Source of the DNA: Pseudonocardia alaniniphila
Lineage (GTDB): Bacteria > Actinomycetota > Actinomycetes > Mycobacteriales > Pseudonocardiaceae
Assembly (NCBI RefSeq): GCF_022524485.1
Contig: NZ_JAKXMK010000022.1
Location: forward strand, 123,757 to 187,756
Reading direction: 5' to 3'
Length of the DNA: 64,000 nt
The first letter of the stretch is position 1. Each line of letters starts with the position of its first letter. Below are positions 50,679-59,715 of the stretch, piece after piece. The notes below the pieces were generated by a model. It was not told the DNA's origin. It searched no databases and saw only the letters and a program-made list of their open reading frames with translations. A program made the translations under genes and the position numbers.

Positions 50679-51986
50679 TCACGTGAGCTCCCGGCCCTTC
50701 GTCTCGGGCATCGTCGCGTAGACGACCACGCCGATCAGCGCGGCGACGGCCACGTACAGCCAGACCCAGCCGCGCAGCCCGCTCGCGCTCATCCACGTGG
50801 TGATGTACGGGGCGGTGCCGCCGAAGACGGCCACGGCGAGCGCGTACGGCAGCCCGATGCCCGTGCTGCGCACCTCGGCGGGGAACTGCTCGGCCATCAC
50901 CACGGCGCAGTTGGCCGAGTAGCCGGCCAGGAACGTGACGCCGACCAGTTCGACCACCAGCAACGGCCAGAAGCCGCCGACCTCCAGCAGCCGGAACGCC
51001 GGGTAGGCGAGCACGACGAAGCCGATCGCGAAGGCCAGCAGCGTGGGCTTGCGCCCGTAGCGGTCCGACAGCAGCGCGACGAACGGCAGCAGGCACAGGA
51101 AGTACGCGATCGCGATCGTGTTGGCGAGCAGTGCCTCCGACAGCGGGATGCCGACGGCAGCGTTGGCGTAGCCGGGCATGTAGCTGATCCACACGTAGTA
51201 CGTGAGCGTGCCGGCGATCGTGATGCCGATGACGCGCAGTGCGGCGGCCGGGTGGTCGGTGAGCATCCCGACGATCGGGTTGCGCTGCCGGGTCCGGCCC
51301 TCGTCGCTGGCACGCCGGAAGCTCTCGGTCTCCTCGACGGTGACCCGAAGCCAGAGCCCCACCAGCCCGAGCACTCCCCCGATTCCGAAGGCGATCCGCC
51401 AGCCCCAGGCTTGCATCGCGGCGTCGCTGAGCACCGACGTGAGCACGAACCCCATGAGCGAGGCGATCAGCGCGCCCGCGCCCACCGACACCTGCTGCCA
51501 CGAGCCCGCGAATGCCCGTCTGCGGGGCGCGGCCGATTCCACGAGGAACGACGAGGACGATCCGAACTCCCCACCCGCTGAGAAGCCCTGCACGAGCCGG
51601 GCCAGCAGCAACACCACCGGCGCGGCGATCCCGATCGCCTCGTAGGTGGGGCAGATCGCGATCACGAAACCCGCGCCCGCCATCAGCCCGATCGTCAGCG
51701 TGAGGCCCTTCTTGCGGCCGTGCCGGTCGGCGTAGGCGCCGAGCAGGGCACCGCCGATCGGCCGCATGACGAACCCGACGGCGAACACCGCGAGCGTCGA
51801 GAGGAGGGCGGCGGTGGGGTTGCCGCTCGGGAAGAACTGGGACGCGAAGATCGGCGCGAGCGTGCCGTAGACCGCCCAGTCGACCCACTCGACGGTGTTG
51901 CCGATCGAACCGGCGATCGCCTTGCGCTGAGCGCGGGTGAGCCGGGTGCCGGACGCGGCCTCCGCCGACGCCACCACCTCACTCAC
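50679..51986 (-). CDS. MFS transporter, metabolite:H+ symporter (MHS) type
   Basis: A 435-residue porter. MHS features: IGNTVEWVDWAVYGTLAPIFASQFFPSG at the first helix, VMRPIGGALLGAYADRHGRKKGL after helix 2 and LVQGFSAGGEFGSSSSFLVE in helix 4-5. The family includes proline/betaine and alpha-ketoglutarate permeases. It starts with GTG overlapping the deacetylase-like gene's stop by 4 bases and probably imports that enzyme's substrate or product. Confidence 0.9.
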   Translation of the reverse strand: MSEVVASAEAASGTRLTRAQRKAIAGSIGNTVEWVDWAVYGTLAPIFASQFFPSGNPTAALLSTLAVFAVGFVMRPIGGALLGAYADRHGRKKGLTLTIGLMAGAGFVIAICPTYEAIGIAAPVVLLLARLVQGFSAGGEFGSSSSFLVESAAPRRRAFAGSWQQVSVGAGALIASLMGFVLTSVLSDAAMQAWGWRIAFGIGGVLGLVGLWLRVTVEETESFRRASDEGRTRQRNPIVGMLTDHPAAALRVIGITIAGTLTYYVWISYMPGYANAAVGIPLSEALLANTIAIAYFLCLLPFVALLSDRYGRKPTLLAFAIGFVVLAYPAFRLLEVGGFWPLLVVELVGVTFLAGYSANCAVVMAEQFPAEVRSTGIGLPYALAVAVFGGTAPYITTWMSASGLRGWVWLYVAVAALIGVVVYATMPETKGRELT

Positions 51987-52900
51987 GGCCGCTCCGGCCC
52001 CGGCCTGAGCAGCGTGCGAGCCACCTCGGCCAGCTGGGCATGCGTGGCGAACCAGACCCCGGAGTGTCCCGCGATGTGCGCGAGCAGCTCGCGCAGGACC
52101 ACCAGCCGGGAACGGTGGCCGATGACGTGCGGGTGCAGGGTGAGCTGGAAGAGCCCGCCCTCGGCGTACGCGGCGTCGAACTCGTCGCGCCAGATCTCCA
52201 GCAGAGCACGCGGCGGGGTGTAGGGCCGGAGCGAGGAGTAGCGCTCCATCATCAGATAGGGCGCGTCGTCGCGGATCCATTCGACCGGGATCTCCACGAT
52301 CCCGGTGGGCCGACCGGCGGCCACGAGCTCGTAGGGCTCGTCGTCGGCCATCAGCGACGAGTCGTAGCGCAGCCCGAGCTGCTCGATGATCGCGAGGGTG
52401 TGGTCGGAGAAATCCCAGCTCGGGGTGCGGATGCCGACCGGGCGCACGCCGCTGAGCCGCTCCAGCACCTCGATCGCGCGGCCCGTGAGGTCGAGCTCGT
52501 CGGCGCCCTCCAGCAGCATGTTGCGCTCGTGGATCCAGCCGTGCACAGCCACCTCGTGGCCACCGGCGACGTAGGCCGTGACCTCGTCGGGGTGCAGCAG
52601 AGCGGACACCGCGGGCATGAAGAAGCTGGCCGGGACGCCGAACTCGGCGAGCAGCGCGAGCACCTTCGGAACCGCGACCCGGGCGCCGTACTCGCCCTGT
52701 GACAGCTTCCCCGGACGCGTCTCGGCATCGCGCAGCGGGATCGTCTCGTGGTCGGGGTCGAAGGAGATCGCCACCGCGACCGTGGCACCCCCCGGCCAGC
52801 TGTCCGGCACCAACCGGTCTCCGGCGCGCACACGCTCGACGTGTCCGCGCCAGGTCGGCTCGTCCCATTGCCACGGCTGAAGCTCGATGGGGCCACCCAT
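51983..52900 (-). CDS. Polysaccharide deacetylase (NodB homology) family hydrolase
   Basis: A 305-residue NodB-fold protein. VAVAISFDPDHETIPLRD carries the catalytic/metal aspartates, VAVHGWIHERNML the metal histidines, and IRTPSWDFSDHTLAII the R-x-P-x-W motif. It lacks a signal peptide, so it is cytoplasmic, as in the PuuE-type allantoinase and imidase/cyclic-amide hydrolases rather than chitin deacetylases. A cyclic amide or N-acyl substrate, further processed by the M20 peptidase, would be consistent. ATG 52900 is used, with GTAGGG upstream. Confidence 0.85.
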   Translation of the reverse strand: MGGPIELQPWQWDEPTWRGHVERVRAGDRLVPDSWPGGATVAVAISFDPDHETIPLRDAETRPGKLSQGEYGARVAVPKVLALLAEFGVPASFFMPAVSALLHPDEVTAYVAGGHEVAVHGWIHERNMLLEGADELDLTGRAIEVLERLSGVRPVGIRTPSWDFSDHTLAIIEQLGLRYDSSLMADDEPYELVAAGRPTGIVEIPVEWIRDDAPYLMMERYSSLRPYTPPRALLEIWRDEFDAAYAEGGLFQLTLHPHVIGHRSRLVVLRELLAHIAGHSGVWFATHAQLAEVARTLLRPGPERP

Positions 52901-53252
52901 CCTGATCACCCTACTGGCGATCCACACGTCGGACAGGCTGCTCGCGCGGTCCGCGAACGCTGCGCCGACCACGACCGGCACGCCGATCCCGCCGGCCCGC
53001 ACACCTCACCTGTCCGAGGTGAATGACACGACGACCTGGCCGCCCGTAACCCACCCACCCGGGACGCTCCGGAAGGCCGGCCGTCACACCCCGCGGTCGC
53101 GCCGCTGGGCACAACGTGGCCGCACCGCTCGGGTTCACCCGATCGGCCCGCCCGAACGGCGTCCGGCGCTGCGGCCGGTCACCAGCCCGGCCAGGGGATT
53201 TCCCACCATCATGTACTGGACCGGCGCCATCCTCCGGAGTTGGGTCGGGGTG
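52901..53252. other. Intergenic region without an identified gene
   Basis: About 350 bases between the deacetylase-like gene (minus) and the universal stress gene (plus). A frame open on the plus strand across this stretch encodes proline/arginine-rich sequence without family features. CACCT at 53004-53008 and AGGTG at 53018-53022 could form a small hairpin. Promoters for both flanking genes must lie here. Confidence 0.5.
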
Positions 53253-53969
53253 GTGACCGTCCATGGCACGACACTCTCGATCCGACGCCCTGATCCGGTG
53301 GAACGCGGCGGTGTCGTCGTGGTCTGCGACAGCGAAGGTGCACCCGACTGGGTGGTGGACTGGTGCCGGCGGTCCGGACGGTGGCTGCGCCGCCACGAGT
53401 TGCCCGCCGCCTCCCCCGACGACTTCACGGCCGCGGCGCAGCGTGTCGGCACCATCGCCGAGATCGCGTCGGCCGCCGCCCGCCACGACAGTTCGGTCCT
53501 CGTCGTGTCCGGAGCGGTGTCACCGCCACGCTCCGGGCGGCCGCAGGTGGTCGCCGCGGTGCAGGCCCTCCCCGACGACGGGCCGGTGCTGGCCGCCGCC
53601 GCGACGGCAGCCCTGCACAGGCACGCCGACCTGGTCGTGGCCCACGGCGTGCCCACGTCGTTCGCGGAGCGCAGCGTCGGGCTCGACGCCGCGCTCGACC
53701 ACGCGGACCGGCTGCTCGCCACCTCCGTCGCGGCCGCGCAGGCGAGCGCGCCGGACCTCACCGTGGTGCCGCTGCTGCTGCGGGTCCGCCCGTACGAGAT
53801 GGTCGGTGAAGGGCTCGACGCCGACCTCCTCGTCATCGGCGGCCCACGCACGTTCCCGCCCGGCCCGCTCGGTCTCGTCGCCCACAGCGCTCTCCACCAC
53901 GCCCCGTGCTCGGTGCTGCTCACCCCACGGGCGCCCCGGCCGGAGTTCCTTCCGGACATCTACTCCTGA
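53253..53969 (+). CDS. Universal stress protein family
   Basis: A protein of about 238 residues. The C-terminal half is clearly UspA-like: LDADLLVIGGPRTFPPGPLGLVAHSALHHAPCSVLL, with the G-2x-G-9x-S nucleotide-binding pattern near the end. The N-terminal half (VVVVCDSEGAPDWVVDWC, SSVLVVSGAV) looks like a diverged Usp-like domain, so it may be a tandem protein. The start is uncertain: GTG 53250/53253 or ATG 53211. Such proteins respond to starvation, hypoxia or oxidative stress. Confidence 0.7.
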   Translation: MTVHGTTLSIRRPDPVERGGVVVVCDSEGAPDWVVDWCRRSGRWLRRHELPAASPDDFTAAAQRVGTIAEIASAAARHDSSVLVVSGAVSPPRSGRPQVVAAVQALPDDGPVLAAAATAALHRHADLVVAHGVPTSFAERSVGLDAALDHADRLLATSVAAAQASAPDLTVVPLLLRVRPYEMVGEGLDADLLVIGGPRTFPPGPLGLVAHSALHHAPCSVLLTPRAPRPEFLPDIYS

Positions 53970-54057
53970 TTTCCGCCACACGGTGGCCCCGGCAGGCCTT
54001 GTCGGCAACCGGGCACGGCTCCAGACTTGACACGCGAGGAGCGGAGGAGGACGAGCC

Positions 54058-54243
54058 ATGCGCTGCTGCACCGGTGACCAGATCGTCATCGAAACCGCCA
54101 CTCTGGACACGCCGCGCCGACGGGGCGAGGTGATCGAGGTGATCGGCCAGGGCGAGCGGGAGCACTACCGGGTCCGCTGGCAGGACGGCCACGAGTCCGT
54201 CTACTTCCCCGGCCCGGACGCGCGGGTGCTCCCCCGCGCCTGA
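54058..54243 (+). CDS. DUF1918 domain protein
   Basis: A 61-residue protein matching DUF1918: GDQIVIETATLDTPRRRGEVIEVIG then HYRVRWQDGHESVYFPGPDARVL, a small beta-barrel. The domain is frequent in actinomycetes, sometimes attached to transcription factors, and its role is unknown. GGAGCGGAGGAGG gives a strong ribosome site. Confidence 0.9.
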   Translation: MRCCTGDQIVIETATLDTPRRRGEVIEVIGQGEREHYRVRWQDGHESVYFPGPDARVLPRA

Positions 54244-54272
54244 CGCCGGAGCCGATCCCTGGGGGCGTGGTC

Positions 54273-55721
54273 TCAGCCCAGGCCCTCGTTCGCGGTGAGC
54301 CGCTGCCCTGCCCGGCGGGCGGCACCCGGCAGCACCAGCACCGCGACGACGCCGACCAGGATCCAGGCGGCCGACACGAGCGGGTACACGCCCGCGGCGC
54401 CCTCCGGGTACGGCGCCACGTTGCGGAAGAGCGTGTAGCCGATCAGCACCAGGGCGAGCGCCGGTACGACCACCTCCCACACGGCTACCTCGCGCCGTCC
54501 GGAGAAGAACAGCAGGCGGGCCGCACCGACCGTCGCCAGCGCGTACACGACCAGCAGGATCAGCGTGCCGATCGTCCCGGAGGCCACGAACAGAGCGAAC
54601 GGTTCCCCACCCAGCACGAACCACGTGATGGCGATGATCACGTACATCACGGCGACGACCGCGGCCGTCGCCCGGGTGGGGGTGGCGCGCGCCGGGGAGA
54701 TCTCCGCGAACGCAGCGGGGCCGATGCCGTCGCGGGAGAGGGCGAAGAGCATGCGGGCGGCGCCCACGGCGCAGGCCAGCGCGCACCCGAACGCGCTGAC
54801 CGCCGCGCCCACCGTGATGAGGTCTCCGACCCAGGCGGCCACGTACTGGGACCCGAGGTCTCCCAGCAGTGACGACGACGCGATGAAGGCGGCGACACCC
54901 GCGTCGTCGGTGCCGAAGCCCATCACCTCCACGGCCGTGACGAACACGAAGTAGATCCCGCCGAAGATCGCCGTGCCGAGGATCGCGCGCGGGATGCTCC
55001 GGCGTGGGTCCTTGGCCTCCTCGCCCAGGGTCGCGGCGGCCTCGAAACCGGCGAAGGACAGGAATCCGAAGACGACGCCGAGGAACACCGCCGAGACCTC
55101 GGTGCCGGGCGCCACCGTGAACACCGAGAAGTCGACGCCCCGCCCGCCCGGCGCCGTGCCCGTGGCCAGCCGGGCGAGGATGATCACGGAGACCACGAGG
55201 ATCAGTGCCACGGTGGCCACCTCGATCGTCAGCAGCACCCGCGTGCCCCCGCGCACGGGCGCCACGGCGAGCGCCAGCACCCCGAGCAGGGCGACGGCAC
55301 CGACGGCGAAGCCTGCCCACGAGGGCTGGTTCGACCAGATGCCCAACGTGTCCAGGGCGGCGGCGCCGAAGATCCCGGCCGCCGTGGACGTCACGACGCC
55401 GTAGAAGATGTAGGTGCCGAGCAGCGACCAGCCGGCCACCACGCCGGCGCGCGGGCCCAGCGTCGCCCCGACGAATCCGTAGACGCTGCCGGCGTGGTTG
55501 AAACGCTGGCTGAGCCGCACGAACGTGTACGCGATGAGCAGCACCCCGACGGTGGCCAGCGCGAAGGCGAGCGGCACGGCACGGCCCACCGTGCCCGCGG
55601 TGCCCTGGGGGTTGATGTTGGCGGCCATGGACGGCGCCATCAGCGCCAACGAGAGGCCGATCGCCTCCCACACGCTCAGCTCGCGACGGAGCCGGGTACC
55701 GGAGATCGACCTCTGCGCCAT
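54273..55721 (-). CDS. APC family amino acid/amine permease
   Basis: A 482-residue permease with about 12 helices. RELSVWEAIGLSLALMAPSMAANINPQG is the APC opening; FAGFEAAATLGEEAKDPRRSIPRAI is the conserved consensus region after helix 6. It likely imports an amino acid or amine with protons. ATG 55721 follows GAGGAGG; the longer frame to 55781 is not needed. Next upstream on this strand are a Rieske ferredoxin, a glutamine-synthetase-like ligase and an amidohydrolase, suggesting amine uptake and gamma-glutamylation. Confidence 0.9.
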   Translation of the reverse strand: MAQRSISGTRLRRELSVWEAIGLSLALMAPSMAANINPQGTAGTVGRAVPLAFALATVGVLLIAYTFVRLSQRFNHAGSVYGFVGATLGPRAGVVAGWSLLGTYIFYGVVTSTAAGIFGAAALDTLGIWSNQPSWAGFAVGAVALLGVLALAVAPVRGGTRVLLTIEVATVALILVVSVIILARLATGTAPGGRGVDFSVFTVAPGTEVSAVFLGVVFGFLSFAGFEAAATLGEEAKDPRRSIPRAILGTAIFGGIYFVFVTAVEVMGFGTDDAGVAAFIASSSLLGDLGSQYVAAWVGDLITVGAAVSAFGCALACAVGAARMLFALSRDGIGPAAFAEISPARATPTRATAAVVAVMYVIIAITWFVLGGEPFALFVASGTIGTLILLVVYALATVGAARLLFFSGRREVAVWEVVVPALALVLIGYTLFRNVAPYPEGAAGVYPLVSAAWILVGVVAVLVLPGAARRAGQRLTANEGLG

Positions 55722-55838
55722 GGCGCCTCCTCGGTTGATCAGAAGATGGTCGGTCACGACCGGTCCGATGTCACCGAACATGCGCAGACGTCGCCCGTCC
55801 GGACGCAGCGGAGCCCCCCAGGCGCGGCTGTGGCGGCC

Positions 55839-56183
55839 TCAACCGGGCACGGCCACCCAGATCGTCCCGTCCTCGATCCTGACCGGGTAGGAGACGAGTG
55901 CGCAGTCGCGCGGCACGACGCCCTTGCCGCTCAGCACGTCGAACTCCCACATGTGACCCGAGCAGGTCAGCGTGCCGTCCTCGATCCAGCCCCGGTCCAG
56001 CGGCGTCCGCTGGTGCGGGCAGCGGTTGTCATAGGCCCGCACCTCTCCGTCGAGCTTGATCAGCAGGACCTCGGTTCCCTCGAGGGCGACGCCGAACATG
56101 CCTCCCTCCCACAGCTCGCCCTCGCGGGCCGCCTGGGTCCACGTTCCCGCGTCGGGCGGCGGCACGTCGTCGGGGGAAGCCAC
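55839..56183 (-). CDS. Rieske 2Fe-2S ferredoxin
   Basis: A 114-residue Rieske protein. Cluster ligands are in NRCPHQRTPLDRG and LTCSGHMWEFDVLSGKGV, with a compact beta fold and no membrane segment, as in soluble oxygenase ferredoxins of the T4moC type. There is no oxygenase gene beside it, so the electron acceptor is unknown; it may serve an enzyme encoded elsewhere. GTG 56183 has GGAGGCG upstream. Confidence 0.87.
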   Translation of the reverse strand: MASPDDVPPPDAGTWTQAAREGELWEGGMFGVALEGTEVLLIKLDGEVRAYDNRCPHQRTPLDRGWIEDGTLTCSGHMWEFDVLSGKGVVPRDCALVSYPVRIEDGTIWVAVPG

Positions 56184-56343
56184 AGAACGCCTCCAGACTC
56201 ATCGGTCCGGCTGCCGGTGCGCCGGTCCGTTCCCGCTGCCGGGTTACCCGGTGGGGCGCTGGACGAGTCCGGCGCCGCTAGCGCCGAGGAAACAACGAGG
56301 TCGTCTTACCCGGATCCGGGCAAGGAACCCCGTTTCCGCGGCA

Positions 56344-57702
56344 CTAGAACGTGGTGAAGGTGGCGTCCCGCACCGCGTCGTCGCCCATGCGGACGCACCG
56401 GTCGTACTCCGCGCGCCGGGTGGCGAGGATGCACCGCCCGAGCAGGTCGCCGAGCCCCTTCATCAGGACCGGGTCGGCCTCCAGCCGCGCGAGCGCCTCC
56501 CGCTGGTCGGCCGGCAGCGGGCGGACACCGCACCGGCGGGCCTCGTCGGGGCCGAGCGTCGCAGGGTCGACCGTGGCCGGCTCGGGCAGGTCGAGCCCGC
56601 GCTCCACGCCGTCGAGCCCGGCGAGGATGAGCCCACCGAGCGCCAGGTAGGGGTTGCTGCTGGCGTCGCACGCCTTCAGCTCCGCATTGGCGCTCTCCCG
56701 CTCCCGGCCCCGGAACGGCGACGCGACCCGCAGTGCGGCCTCCCGGTTGTCGTAGCCCCAGGACACCGTCGACCCCGCCCAGGCACTCGGCCGCAACCGG
56801 TCGTACGACAGGTAGGACGGGCAGGTCAAGGCGACGAGCGCGGGCAGGTGGTCGAGTACGCCCGCCAGGAACGCGCCGCCCCGCTCCGACACCGCGAACG
56901 GGTCGGCCGGATCGGGCATCAGGTTCGTGGCGCCGTCGGCGTCCCACAGCGAGAAGTGGATGTGCGTGCCGCTGCCGATCCCGTCCGGCCACGGCCGCGG
57001 CGCGAACGAGGCCAACAGGCCGTGCGAGCACTCGGCGATACCTCGCACGGTGTCGCGCAGCCGCAGCTGGTTGTCGGCGGCGCCGAGCGCGTCGGCGTAG
57101 CGGACGGAGATCTCCTGCTGTCCCGGCCCGTACTCGTTGATCGCCTGCTCGACGACGAGGCCCTGCGCGGTCAGCGCGTCGACGATGTCGTTGAGCACCA
57201 GGGCGGCCCGGTCCAGCCCCGCCGAGGAGTACACCGGGCCGTCGCCCCACGGCCGCGGCCCCTCGGGCGTGCGTTCGGCCAGGTAGAACTCGTTCTCGAA
57301 GGACGCGCGCGCCCGCAGCCCCGCGTCGGCCGCCGCCGCCACAGCGCGCTGCAGGAACGCCCGGGGACAGCAGCCCCAGTCGAGCCCGTCGTGGCCGACC
57401 TGGTCGCACAGCACGCTGCCCACCCCGTCGAGCCAGGGCAGCCGGACGTACGTGGCGAGGTCCGGGACGATGCGGATCTCGCCGACCGGTTCCATGTCCG
57501 CCACCGGCACCAGGTCGTCGAGCACGTTGACGGCGTTCTGCGCCCTGGTCAGCCCGAGACCCGAGCGCAGTGCCCCGTCGAGACGCCCGACGTGCGCCTG
57601 TTTGCCGCGGATGACCCCGCTCGGATCGCAGTACAGGAAGCGCAGCAGCCGCACGCCGTCGGACTCGATGCGCTCGAGCAGCTCGGACGCCTCGTCGCTC
57701 AT
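56344..57702 (-). CDS. Glutamine-synthetase-like ligase (gamma-glutamylamide synthetase type)
   Basis: A 452-residue member of the GS family. Active-site features are ARASFENEFYLAE, EYGPGQQEISVRYADAL, GIGSGTHIHFSLWD (N/G-x-G-x-H-x-H) and ESANAELKACDASSNPYLALGGLI. The adenylylation tyrosine region of housekeeping GlnA is not recognisable. These proteins ligate glutamate to amines in putrescine, ethanolamine or isopropylamine breakdown. It starts in a 4-base overlap with the amidohydrolase gene, the same pairing found fused in FluG/NodGS proteins. Confidence 0.88.
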   Translation of the reverse strand: MSDEASELLERIESDGVRLLRFLYCDPSGVIRGKQAHVGRLDGALRSGLGLTRAQNAVNVLDDLVPVADMEPVGEIRIVPDLATYVRLPWLDGVGSVLCDQVGHDGLDWGCCPRAFLQRAVAAAADAGLRARASFENEFYLAERTPEGPRPWGDGPVYSSAGLDRAALVLNDIVDALTAQGLVVEQAINEYGPGQQEISVRYADALGAADNQLRLRDTVRGIAECSHGLLASFAPRPWPDGIGSGTHIHFSLWDADGATNLMPDPADPFAVSERGGAFLAGVLDHLPALVALTCPSYLSYDRLRPSAWAGSTVSWGYDNREAALRVASPFRGRERESANAELKACDASSNPYLALGGLILAGLDGVERGLDLPEPATVDPATLGPDEARRCGVRPLPADQREALARLEADPVLMKGLGDLLGRCILATRRAEYDRCVRMGDDAVRDATFTTF

Positions 57703-58841
57703 CGCTCCTCCAGCCGGTAGACGCGACGCGCGTTGCCCGCCCCGATGAGCTCGGCGACGCGCAGGGCGTCGGCCTGCGACCAGTCCCCGGATTCCACCCA
57801 CTCGCCGAGCAACGCGGTCATGGCGCGGCGCCACAGCAGGGCCCCGAGGTGGTGCAGCTCAGGAGGTCCCCACGCGTCCGAGGAGAAGAGCACCTTGGCG
57901 AACGGGGCCACCTCCAGCGACTCGGCGATCACCGCGGCGCTGCGTGCCCCGCTGTAGTTCACCGCCAGCCCGACGTCGAAGTACACGTGCGGGAACACGG
58001 CGGCGAGGTAACCCGCGGTGCGGTGGTAGGGGTAGCAGTGCAGCAGCATGATCGGCACACCGCGGTCCTGCACCCGCCGCAGGAACCCCGTCATCTTCGA
58101 GGGGTCGCAGCGGTGCATCGTGAGGTCGGTGTCGCCGAACCCCACGTGGAACTGCAAGGGGAGCCCGTGTTCCACGCCTGCCCAGAGCAGGTGGCGCAGC
58201 AGCACCGGATCGGTCAGCCGTCCCCCGTCGCGCAGCCACTGCCCGGCCGCGCGGCGCACCTCACCCGCGTCCGGTGGCTCCGGGTCGAAGTCGAGGCCGT
58301 GCCGGTAGGCGATGACCGACTTGAGCCCGACAGCCCCCTGCACCCGCTTGCCCAGGGCGGCGGCGAACGCCTCGGCGAAGCAGCTCGCGTCGGGCGCCGT
58401 GGCCGCCACGTCCTCGGCCACCGACTCCAGCCGGACCACCTCCTCCGCCGAGGCGGGGTGGGCGGGCGTGGTCGCCGACCGGGCCATTTCCGCGGGCGAG
58501 AGGATCTCGTCGGCGCGGTAGCCGGTCTCCACGAGGAAGCACCCGATACCGCTCGCGGCCAGGAACCGGCGTGCCACCTCGTCCGCGCCCAGCTCGCGGC
58601 GCCGCTGCAGGTACGTGGGCGCGTCGGCGTGCGGGGGCAGGCCGAGCACCGGGGCGCACCAGCGGCGCACCGCGAAACCGACCTGAGAGTCCAGCTGGGA
58701 GGTGCCCGGCGGCGCGGGAAAGGGCGACTCCGACAGGCCGGCGGCGAACCCCTCGGCGTCGAGGTCACCCCGAGCAGCGCCGTGGACGTGATGGTCGACG
58801 AGCCGCAACGACTCCACGGCCGCCGCTACCGGCTCGGTCAT
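57699..58841 (-). CDS. Amidohydrolase paired with the GS-like ligase
   Basis: A 380-residue amidohydrolase-2-type protein. SLRLVDHHVHGAARG near residues 18-33 gives the H-x-H metal motif; FHVGFGDTDL and MLLHCYPYHR provide later metal histidines; KVLFSSDAWGPPE the final aspartate. This is the N-terminal half of FluG/NodGS-type fusions, here as a separate gene. It probably hydrolyses the gamma-glutamylated intermediate or a related amide. ATG 58841 is used; the longer frame adds only eight residues. Confidence 0.87.
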   Translation of the reverse strand: MTEPVAAAVESLRLVDHHVHGAARGDLDAEGFAAGLSESPFPAPPGTSQLDSQVGFAVRRWCAPVLGLPPHADAPTYLQRRRELGADEVARRFLAASGIGCFLVETGYRADEILSPAEMARSATTPAHPASAEEVVRLESVAEDVAATAPDASCFAEAFAAALGKRVQGAVGLKSVIAYRHGLDFDPEPPDAGEVRRAAGQWLRDGGRLTDPVLLRHLLWAGVEHGLPLQFHVGFGDTDLTMHRCDPSKMTGFLRRVQDRGVPIMLLHCYPYHRTAGYLAAVFPHVYFDVGLAVNYSGARSAAVIAESLEVAPFAKVLFSSDAWGPPELHHLGALLWRRAMTALLGEWVESGDWSQADALRVAELIGAGNARRVYRLEER

Positions 58842-58923
58842 GGGACTCAGCAGACAGGCAGGCACCGATCACGTCAAGGACGCGCCGGGCCGACTCCCCC
58901 GTGAGATCACACGGGCGGGGCCG

Positions 58924-59373
58924 TCACCATCCCCTGTTCTCCGCGCGCCGGCGGCCGCGGACCGCGACGCCGTCGAGGCACTGACGGGGGCTGCCGGAGC
59001 GGCGCGGCCTGGCCTGCCTCGGCAATGTGTCGTGGGGGTCGATGATGTCCAGGCACCGGAGGACCTGCGGGCTGCAGCCCGCCACCCGGAACTCGACGTC
59101 GCGGCTCGTCGCGCTGTTCGCGAACGCGAGCAGTGCGGAAAGGCCACGGGCGCCGACGAATGTCACCGACGTCAGGTCGACGACCAGGCTCCCGATCTCG
59201 CACGGGGGCCGCAGCTGCTCGGCGAGGCAACGGGTCAGCGCAGGCTCGGTGAGGAGGTCGATCTCGCCGATGACGTGCACGGTGACCTCCGCCGAGGACC
59301 CACCCCGGCGGGTGAGAGTGAAGCGCGCCAGTTCCGGTGACGGCGCGTCCTGGGCGCCGGGGGAAACATCCAT
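58924..59373 (-). CDS. STAS domain protein (anti-sigma factor antagonist-like)
   Basis: A 149-residue protein. Residues about 25-115 form a STAS domain (VTVHVIGEIDLLTEPALTRCL, IGSLVVDLTSVTFVGARGLS, VEFRVAGCSPQVLRCLDII). In SpoIIAA/RsbV-type antagonists the loop reads FxDSSG with a phosphorylated serine; here it is FVGARG, so the usual phospho-acceptor is absent. The protein may be constitutively active or regulated differently. The C-terminal 30 residues are basic. No anti-sigma kinase gene is next to it. Confidence 0.85.
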   Translation of the reverse strand: MDVSPGAQDAPSPELARFTLTRRGGSSAEVTVHVIGEIDLLTEPALTRCLAEQLRPPCEIGSLVVDLTSVTFVGARGLSALLAFANSATSRDVEFRVAGCSPQVLRCLDIIDPHDTLPRQARPRRSGSPRQCLDGVAVRGRRRAENRGW

Positions 59374-59715
59374 GCAATACCCGCACTTCCCGCCCCGCCA
59401 TGGAGGCCGTCGTCCTACGCGAGAAGGCCAGAAACTGCGTCGCCAGCATCAACGGTGGCGAGCCGGGACCGCGTGTCACCGGCGAGCTCTGAGCCGGCGA
59501 GCGCCCCGGACGTGCTGATCCGGGGGCCTTGCCGTGTGGACGCGGAGCAGGGACCGGGCCTGCGTCGTGTCGAACTCTAACGGCGACGGGGCGGCCTGAA
59601 CAGGGCGCAGGGGGCCGCGCGGGACGGTGTCGGACATAGGGCGACCGGTAATATGACGGCCGGTGTGCCGGGAAGTCTGGTCGGCGACGTCGTCCCCGAC
59701 CGTTGCGGAGGAACT
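59374..59715. other. Intergenic region between STAS and nhaA genes
   Basis: About 340 bases holding promoters for both divergent genes. A TAATATG element near 59650 could be part of a promoter -10 region for nhaA. I see no convincing coding frame: an ATG at 59653 is in the nhaA frame but lacks a ribosome site. Confidence 0.45.
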
